Assembly: GCF_030817275.1 (NCBI RefSeq)
Contig: NZ_JAUSZD010000002.1
Coordinates: 7,597,501 to 7,660,000 of the forward strand
DNA from: Paenibacillus sp. V4I7
GTDB taxonomy: Bacteria > Bacillota > Bacilli > Paenibacillales > NBRC-103111
Reading direction: 5' to 3'
DNA: 62,500 nucleotides
The position numbers and the translations under genes were made by a program. Positions 9,084 to 16,602 of the stretch are shown piece after piece. Position 1 is the first letter of the stretch. Each line of letters begins with the position of its first letter. Below the pieces are notes generated by a model. That model was not told the origin of the DNA and did not search any database. It saw only the letters and a program-made list of their open reading frames with translations.

Positions 9084-10163
9084 ATGAGCAAAGAAGAGAT
9101 AAAGCGAGACGTCATGAGCCAACTGCTGCAAATGGTAGCACCTGGTACACCGTTCCGTGATGGGTTAGAGAATGTCCTACGCGCCAAAACGGGTGGACTT
9201 ATTGTCGTTGGATATAGTACAGAAGTAACGGAAATCGTGGATGGCGGTTTTTCCATAGATTGTGATTTTTCCCCCAATTATTTATATGAACTTGCCAAAA
9301 TGGATGGCGCGATTATCCTCAGTGAGGACATCAAACGCATCCTATATGCGAACACGCAATTAATCCCAGATTCCTCTATCTCATCATCGGAGACGGGAAT
9401 CAGGCATAGGACAGCCGAACGTGTTGCGAAGCAAACAAATAAGTTGGTTGTTTCGATTTCACAGCGGCGTAATGTCATAACACTTTACCAAGGTAATTTG
9501 CGTTACGCGCTGAAAGATATTGGTGTTATCCTGACTAAAGCGAATCAAGCGATCCAGACATTGGAGCGTTACAAAGTCGTACTGGATCAGTCGCTGACTA
9601 ATCTAAGCGCATCCGAGTTTGAGGAGTTGGTTACATTGCACGATGTTACCAATGTCATTGCAAGGTTTGAGATGGTACTGCGCATTAAGGCCGAGATTAA
9701 TCGATACATTAATGAGTTAGGGAATGAAGGCCGCCTCATTAGCATGCAGCTTGAAGAACTTGTTGGAAATGCGGAACTTGAAGCGCGTTTGATCGTAAAA
9801 GATTATGTACGTGATTTATCGGAAGACCGCGTCAAAGAAATGCAAGCAGGCTTAAAGCGTTTATCCTCGGATGAACTGCTGGAGCCGCACCAAATCATCC
9901 GATTGCTTGGATATCCGCATACGAATTCTATTGCCGAAGAACCGGTGTCCCCTCGAGGGTTCCGAATTCTAGGGAAAATTCCGCGGCTGCCGTCTATCAT
10001 TATTGCCAATCTGGTCGAAAAGTTTGGTTATCTGCCTCACATGATGATGGCGACTATTGAAGAATTGGATGAAGTTGACGGAATCGGAGAGGTGAGAGCC
10101 CGCGCCATTAAGGAAGGTCTCAAAAGAATTCAGGAACAAGTGTTCATTGACAGACATATTTAA
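9084..10163 (+). CDS. disA: DisA, DNA-integrity scanning diadenylate cyclase
   Basis: This enzyme makes c-di-AMP from two ATP while scanning DNA, and stops at branched lesions, delaying sporulation. RadA is a known partner. The 359 aa have the DAC domain with DGA (D74-A76) and RHR (R107-R109) catalytic motifs, a helical spine, and a C-terminal helix-hairpin-helix domain (EVDGIGEVRARAIKEGL). AGGAGG at 9072-9077 favours the ATG at 9084 over the one at 9081. The usual co-transcription with clpC-radA is interrupted here by two terminators. I could not find a convincing new promoter in 8760-9080. Confidence 0.95.
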   Translation: MSKEEIKRDVMSQLLQMVAPGTPFRDGLENVLRAKTGGLIVVGYSTEVTEIVDGGFSIDCDFSPNYLYELAKMDGAIILSEDIKRILYANTQLIPDSSISSSETGIRHRTAERVAKQTNKLVVSISQRRNVITLYQGNLRYALKDIGVILTKANQAIQTLERYKVVLDQSLTNLSASEFEELVTLHDVTNVIARFEMVLRIKAEINRYINELGNEGRLISMQLEELVGNAELEARLIVKDYVRDLSEDRVKEMQAGLKRLSSDELLEPHQIIRLLGYPHTNSIAEEPVSPRGFRILGKIPRLPSIIIANLVEKFGYLPHMMMATIEELDEVDGIGEVRARAIKEGLKRIQEQVFIDRHI

Positions 10164-10192
10164 ACTAGATACAATCATAAAGTATCATTGTT

Positions 10193-10246
10193 GAGGTTTT
10201 GTTAAGGTGAGGCAGTTTTATGCAGTCGAGGTTTTATTAAGTCGAG
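10193..10246. repeat. Imperfect 19-nt direct repeat before pssA
   Basis: GAGGTTTTGTTAAGGTGAG (10193-10211) and GAGGTTTTATTAAGTCGAG (10228-10246) agree at 16 of 19 positions with a 35-nt period. They lie in the 120-nt disA-pssA gap, 38 nt before the pssA start. Possibly a tandem operator; a chance duplication is not excluded. Confidence 0.5.
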
Positions 10247-10283
10247 ATTAGGGTATAGTAAATCCAGAGGTGGACAAAAACAT

Positions 10284-11033
10284 ATGTTAACGAAATCAAT
10301 TCCCAGTCTTTTTACAGTAGGGAACTTATTCCTAGGTGTACTGTCAATTATTCTCGCTTTCAGTGGTGAGCATGGAATTGCAGCAGTACTCGTCATTGTC
10401 GCTATGTTGCTTGATGGACTTGACGGACGTGTAGCCAGAGCTTTGAACGCACAAAGTGAGTTTGGTAAAGAGTTAGATTCGCTGTCCGATGTCATTTCGT
10501 TCGGTGTAGCACCAGCATTTATCATGTATGTGGTTGCATTTAATGATCCGAATGTGATTAGTCCTGCATTTGCTTGGATTGTTACCGCAATCTTCCCGAT
10601 TTGTGGAGCTCTTCGTCTAGCTCGTTTCAATGTAGTTGCCGGTACGCCTGGTTATTTCATCGGTTTGCCAATTCCAGCTGCAGGCGGTGTACTTTGTACA
10701 CTAGCATTGTTCGTGAACGAAATTAACGTGTATGTTCTGTTGGTCAGTACAATTCTATTGTCTTACTTAATGGTAAGTACAGTGAAGTATCCGAACTTCA
10801 AAAAAGCTGGAATTCCGAAAGCAGCGATCTGGATTACGCCAATTATCGTTGCTGTAGCTATTTTGATTGCTATCAAATGGCCGGAATCAATTTCTAAAAT
10901 GATTTTCGTACCTCTATTAGCGTACGCGCTATATGGCCTAAAAAAAAACGTTGATGGGTTCTTCATCCGTCTCCGGAGAAAGAACAAAAGACGCGGCATG
11001 GACGACACGAATTCAGTGAAATCGGACGTTTAA
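10284..11033 (+). CDS. pssA: PssA, CDP-diacylglycerol-serine O-phosphatidyltransferase
   Basis: This membrane enzyme makes phosphatidylserine from CDP-diacylglycerol and L-serine, the precursor of phosphatidylethanolamine. The 249 aa carry the CDP-alcohol phosphatidyltransferase signature (DGLDGRVAR, then GKELDSLSD) at about residues 43-70, and several hydrophobic segments consistent with 6-8 membrane helices. A short basic tail (RRKNKRRG) ends the protein. The start ATG at 10284 follows GAGGTGG by about 10 nt. No psd gene is adjacent. Upstream lie the direct repeats at 10193-10246, a possible control site. Confidence 0.93.
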   Translation: MLTKSIPSLFTVGNLFLGVLSIILAFSGEHGIAAVLVIVAMLLDGLDGRVARALNAQSEFGKELDSLSDVISFGVAPAFIMYVVAFNDPNVISPAFAWIVTAIFPICGALRLARFNVVAGTPGYFIGLPIPAAGGVLCTLALFVNEINVYVLLVSTILLSYLMVSTVKYPNFKKAGIPKAAIWITPIIVAVAILIAIKWPESISKMIFVPLLAYALYGLKKNVDGFFIRLRRKNKRRGMDDTNSVKSDV

Positions 11034-11049
11034 CACAGGTTTCGAAAAT

Positions 11050-11102
11050 AAAAAGCATTTATTTTCTTCTGATGATTCAGAGAGAAAATAAATGCTTTTT
11101 TT
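11050..11102. terminator. Bidirectional terminator between pssA and the - strand gene
   Basis: AAAAGCATTTATTTTCT pairs with AGAGAAAATAAATGCTTTT, with A and T runs on the outer sides, so it can serve both converging genes. Confidence 0.92.
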
Positions 11103-11108
11103 TCGTCT

Positions 11109-11504
11109 TCATGACATGTTGAATAGTCCCAGTGTTGTGCATTTCTTCGATTCGTTCTCAACGACTTGCTCCAAATTAACGTCTAGGATGTTACTAAGTG
11201 CGGACATATAGAAGAGATTTCTACCCAGCTCCGTACTTACGACCTCAATGCATTGTTCACATAAGTGACCAGATACATGAGTACCGAGTACATCCTTGGC
11301 CTCATCCAAAGTCATCTCTGGATGATACTCTTGCTTGGCTGCATGAACCTGAATACATCCACATTCCGTAATAGATTTGACCACGGAACGATTAGTAGCT
11401 GCGCCAGACTGTTGAAACTTGGATAAGACGTCAAGCAGACTTCGGTGACGGAGTAACAATTCGGACACTTGATCCTGAAACTGCTTTAAAGTCAAGGAGC
11501 TCAT
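11109..11504 (-). CDS. Small conserved cysteine-containing protein of unknown function
   Basis: 131 aa from the ATG at 11504, which follows GAGGTGG by 5 nt. An in-frame ATG 39 nt further upstream overlaps the -10 box of a near-perfect promoter, so it cannot be on that transcript. The N-terminal half looks helical (LKQFQDQVSELLLRHRSLLDVL). The middle has ECGCIQVHA and the C-terminal part GHLCEQC, a Cys/His pattern that could bind a metal. The rest (GRNLFYMSALSNIL, ESKKCTTLGLFNMS) is soluble. I recall similar proteins in Paenibacillus beside pssA, possibly annotated DUF1573-like, but I am not sure of that family name. Function unknown. Confidence 0.75.
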   Translation of the reverse strand: MSSLTLKQFQDQVSELLLRHRSLLDVLSKFQQSGAATNRSVVKSITECGCIQVHAAKQEYHPEMTLDEAKDVLGTHVSGHLCEQCIEVVSTELGRNLFYMSALSNILDVNLEQVVENESKKCTTLGLFNMS

Positions 11505-11541
11505 TCCATCCACCTCGGGTGTGTTGGTAACTTCCAATTTC

Positions 11542-11570
11542 ATTATAAAGGAAGCCCTCTAATATTTCAA
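11542..11570 (-). promoter_or_regulatory. Sigma-A promoter of the - strand gene
   Basis: On the - strand: TTGAAA, 17 nt, TATAAT, ending about 38 nt before the chosen start codon. The TATAAT overlaps the alternative upstream ATG and thereby decides the start. Confidence 0.85.
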
Positions 11571-11659
11571 TTTTCCATGTAAAGAAGTGATTAACGTTGG
11601 AGAAATTGGAACATAATTGTAATAAGGCTTAAAACAAGTTTGATTTAGGGGGTGAATCT

Positions 11660-12727
11660 GTGATGAGGAAATGGGTACAAATCATTTTGGCCATCATGGG
11701 TGGTAGTTTAGGTTATAGTTGGAGTGATTCAATCCTTCGAAAGACAGCGTTAATGAGTGAAGCAGGACAAGTTATCTGGATTAATAGTTTATGCGCAGTA
11801 GGTATGTTCTTCCTTTCGTCATGGGTTGCTAGTCAGGGAATGAAGCTGCTTATGAGAGGCGAAAAGAATGTAGCGGATATCCCGGTATCCGATTTACTCT
11901 CAGGTACATTAGGATTAGTCATTGGACTGCTTATATCGGTATTGGTGTTCCCTGTTTTAGAGCAGGCGAAGTGGGCAGGTCCTTTTTTACCGTTCATTGT
12001 ATCTGCAGTACTAGCTGTAATGGGGTTCCGTATCGGTTACAGCAAGCGGGAAGAGCTGGTTCAGATCATTGCAAAGAGCCGATCCACAGGGCCGGAGAAG
12101 CAGACACACCGTCCTTATGAGGAGCATAAGATTCTCGATACTAGTGTCATTATTGATGGCAGGATCGCTGATATTTGCAAAACAGGCTTTATCGAGGGAA
12201 CCCTCGTTATTCCGGAATTTGTCTTGGAAGAGCTGCAGCACATTGCCGATTCATCGGATTTACTCAAGCGGAATCGCGGTCGACGCGGTCTGGACATTTT
12301 GAACAAAATCCAAAAGGAACTTGAAGTGAAAGTGCTCATTTACGAAGGAGATTTCGAGGAAATATCTGAAGTAGATAGTAAGCTAGTCCGGCTTGCAAAA
12401 GTACTGCAAGGCAAAGTGATTACGAATGATTTCAATCTAAACAAAGTATGTGAACTGCAAGGTGTTTCGGTGCTCAATATCAACGACCTCGCGAATGCAG
12501 TGAAGCCTGTTGTCCTGCCTGGTGAAGAAATTATAGTTCAAGTCATTAAGGATGGCAAGGAGCATGGACAAGGTGTAGCTTATCTGGACGACGGTACGAT
12601 GATCGTGGTGGAAGGCGGGCGCGAATTCATCGGGATGACGCTCGAAGTGATGGTCACAAGTGTCCTTCAGACATCGGCGGGACGTATGATTTTCGCTAAA
12701 CCGAAACTATTGGAAAAAGCACAGTAA
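11660..12727 (+). CDS. yacL: YacL-type membrane protein with PIN and TRAM domains
   Basis: This is a predicted membrane-anchored ribonuclease-like protein. The 355 aa have an N-terminal region of about four membrane helices (residues ~1-130), a PIN (PilT N-terminus) domain beginning at ILDTSVIIDGRIADI with its conserved acidic residues (later TNDFNLNK), and a C-terminal TRAM domain (about 290-350, GQGVAYLDDGTMIVVEGG), an RNA-binding module. The GTG at 11660 is 7 nt from AGGGGGTG; the ATG at 11663 is a close alternative. It lies in the conserved disA-yacL-ispD order. The precise substrate is not known. Confidence 0.9.
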   Translation: MMRKWVQIILAIMGGSLGYSWSDSILRKTALMSEAGQVIWINSLCAVGMFFLSSWVASQGMKLLMRGEKNVADIPVSDLLSGTLGLVIGLLISVLVFPVLEQAKWAGPFLPFIVSAVLAVMGFRIGYSKREELVQIIAKSRSTGPEKQTHRPYEEHKILDTSVIIDGRIADICKTGFIEGTLVIPEFVLEELQHIADSSDLLKRNRGRRGLDILNKIQKELEVKVLIYEGDFEEISEVDSKLVRLAKVLQGKVITNDFNLNKVCELQGVSVLNINDLANAVKPVVLPGEEIIVQVIKDGKEHGQGVAYLDDGTMIVVEGGREFIGMTLEVMVTSVLQTSAGRMIFAKPKLLEKAQ

Positions 12728-12861
12728 AACCAGTATGATAAGGAGATGTAACATAGCTCTTACTAGTTGATGGGAAAGTATAAGTTTTATACTTTTGCTT
12801 TGCATCAACCTTGACAAACCGCTCGTCCTAAAAGGACGACGGAGTCGTTTATCCTTGGGCC

Positions 12862-12899
12862 TATGCTTACGAGAAAGCTTTCTATCAGAAAGCACTTAG
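12862..12899 (+). repeat. Short dispersed hairpin repeat, copy 1
   Basis: TATGCTTACG followed by the stem GCTTTCT-ATC-AGAAAGC (12877-12893), directly before the ispD ribosome-binding site. It belongs to the family also seen at 22204-22238, 45351-45388 (opposite strand) and 50368-50420. Its stem has G-C where other copies have A-T, a compensated change. Confidence 0.65.
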
Positions 12900-12910
12900 T
12901 TGGAGGTCAT

Positions 12911-13615
12911 ATGGGGAAGCTAGGAGTTATCATCGTGGCAGCGGGCAAGGGCTCGCGAATGGGAACGGCTGAAAGTAAACAATACTTACAACTGGGACAC
13001 AAGCCAATTCTGGTACATACCTTGCAATTATTTCAAAACATACATGAAGTGGATGAAATCATTCTCGTTGTTGGGGGAACTGATGTAGATCGCTGTAGAG
13101 GCTTTGTACAGGACCATGCTCTTTCCAAGGTCACTCATGTGCTAGCAGGAGGCGCCGAACGTCAAGATTCCGTTAGACGGGGGCTGGACTCCTTACAGAG
13201 GGATACAGCGTGGGTGCTCGTTCATGACGGTGTTAGGCCTTTCGTGAAAAAAGAACATGTGTTCGATTGCCTAGTGAAAGCGCAAGAACAGGATGCAGCT
13301 GTGCTGGCTGTTCCTGTTAAGGATACGATCAAAATCGTAGATACCGAGAAACGAATTCAATCTACACCTGATAGACGAAGCTTGTGGGCGATCCAAACGC
13401 CGCAAGCTTTTCGGTTTTCCCTTCTACAGGAAGCGCATGAACGGGCTCTTCAGGATGATTTCATGGGGACGGACGATGCGATGTTAGTGGAACGAATAGG
13501 AACGACGGTGCATGTGGTCGAAGGGGACTATTATAATATTAAGATTACGACACCGGAAGATTTGCCATGGGCAGAGTGGATACTACACAACGTAAGGGGA
13601 GAGGGACAGCTATGA
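12911..13615 (+). CDS. ispD: IspD, 2-C-methyl-D-erythritol 4-phosphate cytidylyltransferase
   Basis: Third step of the MEP isoprenoid pathway: MEP plus CTP gives CDP-ME. The 234 aa have the nucleotide-binding motif AAGKGSRMG at residues ~10-18, the HDGVRPFV motif, and KITTPEDL near the C-terminus. The ATG at 12911 follows GGAGG by 5 nt; an upstream in-frame ATG at 12863 lies in the hairpin repeat and has no ribosome-binding site. Its TGA overlaps the ATG of ispF, so the two are translationally coupled. Confidence 0.95.
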   Translation: MGKLGVIIVAAGKGSRMGTAESKQYLQLGHKPILVHTLQLFQNIHEVDEIILVVGGTDVDRCRGFVQDHALSKVTHVLAGGAERQDSVRRGLDSLQRDTAWVLVHDGVRPFVKKEHVFDCLVKAQEQDAAVLAVPVKDTIKIVDTEKRIQSTPDRRSLWAIQTPQAFRFSLLQEAHERALQDDFMGTDDAMLVERIGTTVHVVEGDYYNIKITTPEDLPWAEWILHNVRGEGQL

Positions 13616-14097
13616 TTCGCGTAGGACAAGGATTTGATGTTCATCAGTTGGTGGAAGGCCGCAAGTGCATTATTGGAGGCGTGACAATTCCTTATGAAAA
13701 AGGGCTGCTCGGTCATTCCGATGCCGACGTACTGCTGCACGCTATTAGTGATGCTATTCTGGGCGCGCTAGGGTTAGGCGATATCGGAAAGCATTTCCCG
13801 GATACGGCTGCAGAGTTCAAGGATGCGGACAGTCTGGAATTGTTGAAGCAGGTTTGGCAGTTGGCTAAGGACAAAGGTTATCACCTTGGGAATACGGACT
13901 CTACCATCATTGCACAGAAGCCCAAAATGGCGCCGTACATCCCGCAGATGGTAGAAATTATTGCCGCTGCGCTAGATGCTAAGCCGGATCAAGTCAATGT
14001 GAAAGCTACGACGACGGAACAGCTTGGTTTCACGGGTCGAGGCGAAGGTATTGCTGCGCAATCGGTTGTTTGTTTAATTCGAGATGTGCTAGAATAG
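13612..14097 (+). CDS. ispF: IspF, 2-C-methyl-D-erythritol 2,4-cyclodiphosphate synthase
   Basis: Fifth step of the MEP pathway, converting CDP-ME 2-phosphate to the cyclic diphosphate with loss of CMP. The 161 aa form the usual trimeric subunit. The zinc ligands are in DVHQL and HSDADVLLHAISDA, followed by GLGDIGKHFPD; ATTTEQLGFTGRGEG forms the base-binding end. The start overlaps the ispD stop (ATGA). Neighbours ispD and gltX match Bacillus. Confidence 0.96.
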   Translation: MIRVGQGFDVHQLVEGRKCIIGGVTIPYEKGLLGHSDADVLLHAISDAILGALGLGDIGKHFPDTAAEFKDADSLELLKQVWQLAKDKGYHLGNTDSTIIAQKPKMAPYIPQMVEIIAAALDAKPDQVNVKATTTEQLGFTGRGEGIAAQSVVCLIRDVLE

Positions 14098-14128
14098 CAG
14101 GTAATATTGGGGAGAAGAGGGTACACAC

Positions 14129-15583
14129 ATGAATCAGCCTTTACGTGTGCGTTATGCACCTAGTCCGACTGGACATTTACATATTGGCGGTGCTCGTACA
14201 GCACTGTTTGATTATTTATTGGCGCGTCGTCATGGCGGTGCGTTCGTTGTTCGTTTTGAAGATACGGATCAAACGCGTCACAAAGAGTCGGGAATTGAAG
14301 ATCAGCTGAATGGTCTAAGATGGCTTGGTTTAGAGTGGGATGAGAGCGTTGATATCGGGGGGCCGTACGGTCCTTATCGTCAGATGGAACGACTGGATAT
14401 TTATAAGACGTATCTCGATCAATTGGTTCAGAGCGGCCATGCTTACCATTGCTATTGCTCGGAAGCGGATTTGGAGCAGGAGCGGGCAGAGCAAGAGGCG
14501 CGTGGTGAGATAGGCGGTTACTCTGGCAAATGCCGTAATTTGAGCGCTGAGCAGGTTGCTGCTTATCAAGCTGAGGGACGTATCCCTTCGACTCGTTTCC
14601 GTGTTCCGGAAGACCGGATTATCGGCTTTAAGGACAAGGTGCGTGAGTATGTTGAATTTGAATCCAATGGGATTGGCGATTTCATCATTGCGCGTGCCGA
14701 TGGCATTCCAACCTATAATTTTGCTGTCATTGTCGATGATCATTTGATGAAAATCAATCTGGTTATTCGCGGTGAGGAACATCTGTCCAATACACCAAGA
14801 CAAATTCTCATGTACGAAGCACTGGGACTTCCTGTACCTAACTTTGCTCATTTGGCGCTTATCTTGAATCCAGATCGCAAAAAAATGAGTAAACGCGATG
14901 AGTCCATCATCCAATTTATTGAACAGTACAGGGAGCTAGGCTATTTGCCGGAGGCTGTCGTTAACTTCATTGCCCTGCTCGGTTGGTCTCCTGGCGGCGA
15001 AGAAGAAATGTTCACGAAGGAAGAACTTATTGCCCAGTTTGATTTGGATCGAGTATCCAAAAGTCCGGCTGTGTTTGATATGGATAAATTGAATTGGATG
15101 AACAATGCTTATTTGAAAAAGGCCCCGCTCTCCCGTGTGGTCGAGCTAAGTGTGCCTCATCTGCAAAAAGCTGGATACATCCAAGGTGATTTGGATGCAG
15201 CAGGGCAAGAGTGGGTAACGGCACTCGTAGGCCTCAATCAAGAAAGAATGCGTTTCGCGGCAGAGATCGTCGAGCTATCGAGTATTTTCTTCAAAGAAGA
15301 GCTGGTTATCGATGAGGAAGCTTCTGCTGTATTGAAAGAGGAGCATGTGCCTGTTGTGCTAGCTAGCTTCCTGACGCAAGTCGAGCAAGCGGAAGCTTTC
15401 ACCGTAGAAGCCATCCCTGGTTTGCTGAAACAAGTGCAGAAGGATACGGGCTTCAAAGGGAAACAACTGTTCATGTCGATTCGTTCTGCGCTAACGGGAC
15501 AAGTACACGGACCAGACTTAAATGTGTCCCTTTACTTACTTGGCAAAGAAAAAGTCGCATCACGTCTAAGGAACTTATTGTAA
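14129..15583 (+). CDS. gltX: GltX, glutamyl-tRNA synthetase
   Basis: Class I synthetase charging tRNA-Glu. In bacteria of this group it also misacylates tRNA-Gln, which GatCAB then amidates. The 484 aa have the HIGH motif as HLHIGGARTALF (~17-28), the KMSKR motif (DRKKMSKRDES near residue 252) and an alpha-helical anticodon-binding C-terminal half. The ATG at 14129 follows GGGGAGAAGAGGG. Its TAA stop falls in the -35 box of the promoter for the next operon. Confidence 0.97.
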   Translation: MNQPLRVRYAPSPTGHLHIGGARTALFDYLLARRHGGAFVVRFEDTDQTRHKESGIEDQLNGLRWLGLEWDESVDIGGPYGPYRQMERLDIYKTYLDQLVQSGHAYHCYCSEADLEQERAEQEARGEIGGYSGKCRNLSAEQVAAYQAEGRIPSTRFRVPEDRIIGFKDKVREYVEFESNGIGDFIIARADGIPTYNFAVIVDDHLMKINLVIRGEEHLSNTPRQILMYEALGLPVPNFAHLALILNPDRKKMSKRDESIIQFIEQYRELGYLPEAVVNFIALLGWSPGGEEEMFTKEELIAQFDLDRVSKSPAVFDMDKLNWMNNAYLKKAPLSRVVELSVPHLQKAGYIQGDLDAAGQEWVTALVGLNQERMRFAAEIVELSSIFFKEELVIDEEASAVLKEEHVPVVLASFLTQVEQAEAFTVEAIPGLLKQVQKDTGFKGKQLFMSIRSALTGQVHGPDLNVSLYLLGKEKVASRLRNLL

Positions 15584-15606
15584 AACGGGTTTCTTTTCGC
15601 TATACT
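15578..15606 (+). promoter_or_regulatory. Promoter of the cysE-cysS T-box transcript
   Basis: TTGTAA (15578-15583, overlapping the gltX stop), a 17-nt spacer and TATACT (15601-15606). Transcription would begin about 15613, just before T-box stem I. Confidence 0.75.
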
Positions 15607-15619
15607 TAGTTCAATATCG

Positions 15620-15880
15620 AATGCAATGATCAGGAGAGTACGTTTAACTAGGGATTTATCAGAGAGGATAATCGAAGCCGTGAGGCTTTGGCTGTGAGTT
15701 ATCCAATTCCTGTAATCGGAAATGCACCTAGGAGCTGCCGCGCCGAATACTCACAAGAGTAAGGTAGGCGCAGCCGGAATACCCACGTTACGGGATCTTA
15801 AGTTGGGAGACTTCCGAGTCACCAAGCAGAGTGGAACCGCGATAACTACGCCTCTGCAGCCATATGGCTGCAGGGGCTTT
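15620..15880 (+). promoter_or_regulatory. T-box riboswitch, predicted specific for tRNA-Cys
   Basis: The 5' part has the stem I signature AGGAGAGTA (15632-15640) and the 3' part the T-box core AGAGTGGAACCGCGA (15828-15842). A strong terminator follows (GCCTCTGCAGCC pairing with GGCTGCAGGGGC, then a T run, 15850-15880). The specifier is most likely TGC (Cys) at 15723-15725 within GGAAATGCACC. Uncharged tRNA-Cys would stabilise the antiterminator and switch on cysE and cysS, as known for T-boxes before cysES in Bacillus. Confidence 0.93.
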
Positions 15881-15930
15881 TTTTAGTTGATAAGAATACT
15901 TGTATGATTTTCTACGAAGAAGGTGAGAAC

Positions 15931-16602
15931 ATGTGGGCAACGATCAAATCTGATATATCCGCCGTATTCGATAACGACCCGGCTGCACGCAGCTGGTTTG
16001 AGGTTGTTTTTACGTATTCTGGGCTTCATGCGATTTGGTCCCATCGAATCGGCCATTGGTTTTACAAGCGGAGGATGTATACCCTCGCTCGTATCGTTTC
16101 GCAGTGGAGCCGATTCATGACAGGGATTGAGATTCATCCGGGTGCAACGATAGGGAAAAGACTGTTTATTGATCATGGCATGGGTGTTGTTATCGGGGAA
16201 ACCTGTGAGATTGGTGACGATGTCATCTTATACCAAGGCGTAACCTTAGGGGGTACGGGTAAAGAAAAAGGTAAGAGACATCCAACTATTGGCAATAATG
16301 TAGTTATTGGCTCGGGTGCCAAAATTCTCGGTTCTTTCCTTGTAGGCGAAAATTCACGTATTGGTTCTAATGCGGTAGTCATTCAGGAAGTTCCTTCAAA
16401 TAGCACCGTCGTGACTATCCCTGCTAAACTTGTGAAGCGGGACGGGGTTCGTGTCAATCGCTTGGACCACGGGAACTTACCTGATCCCATTGTTGATATA
16501 TTTCAGGAATTACAGCAGCAGATTAACAATTTAAAACAGCAACTTGAACAAGAACGCCTTAAGAATGGAGAAACGAGAGAACATGACACTCAGAGTGTAT
16601 AA
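15931..16602 (+). CDS. cysE: CysE, serine O-acetyltransferase
   Basis: Converts L-serine and acetyl-CoA to O-acetylserine, the carbon skeleton of cysteine. The 223 aa have an N-terminal helical region and a left-handed beta-helix of hexapeptide repeats (IHPGATIGKRLFIDHGMG, IGDDVILYQGVTLGGTG). The active-site histidines are in HPGA and DHG. The C-terminal helix is glutamine/glutamate-rich. The ATG at 15931 has GAAGGTGAG upstream. It is controlled by the T-box and overlaps cysS by 20 nt, so both respond to cysteinyl-tRNA supply. Confidence 0.95.
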   Translation: MWATIKSDISAVFDNDPAARSWFEVVFTYSGLHAIWSHRIGHWFYKRRMYTLARIVSQWSRFMTGIEIHPGATIGKRLFIDHGMGVVIGETCEIGDDVILYQGVTLGGTGKEKGKRHPTIGNNVVIGSGAKILGSFLVGENSRIGSNAVVIQEVPSNSTVVTIPAKLVKRDGVRVNRLDHGNLPDPIVDIFQELQQQINNLKQQLEQERLKNGETREHDTQSV

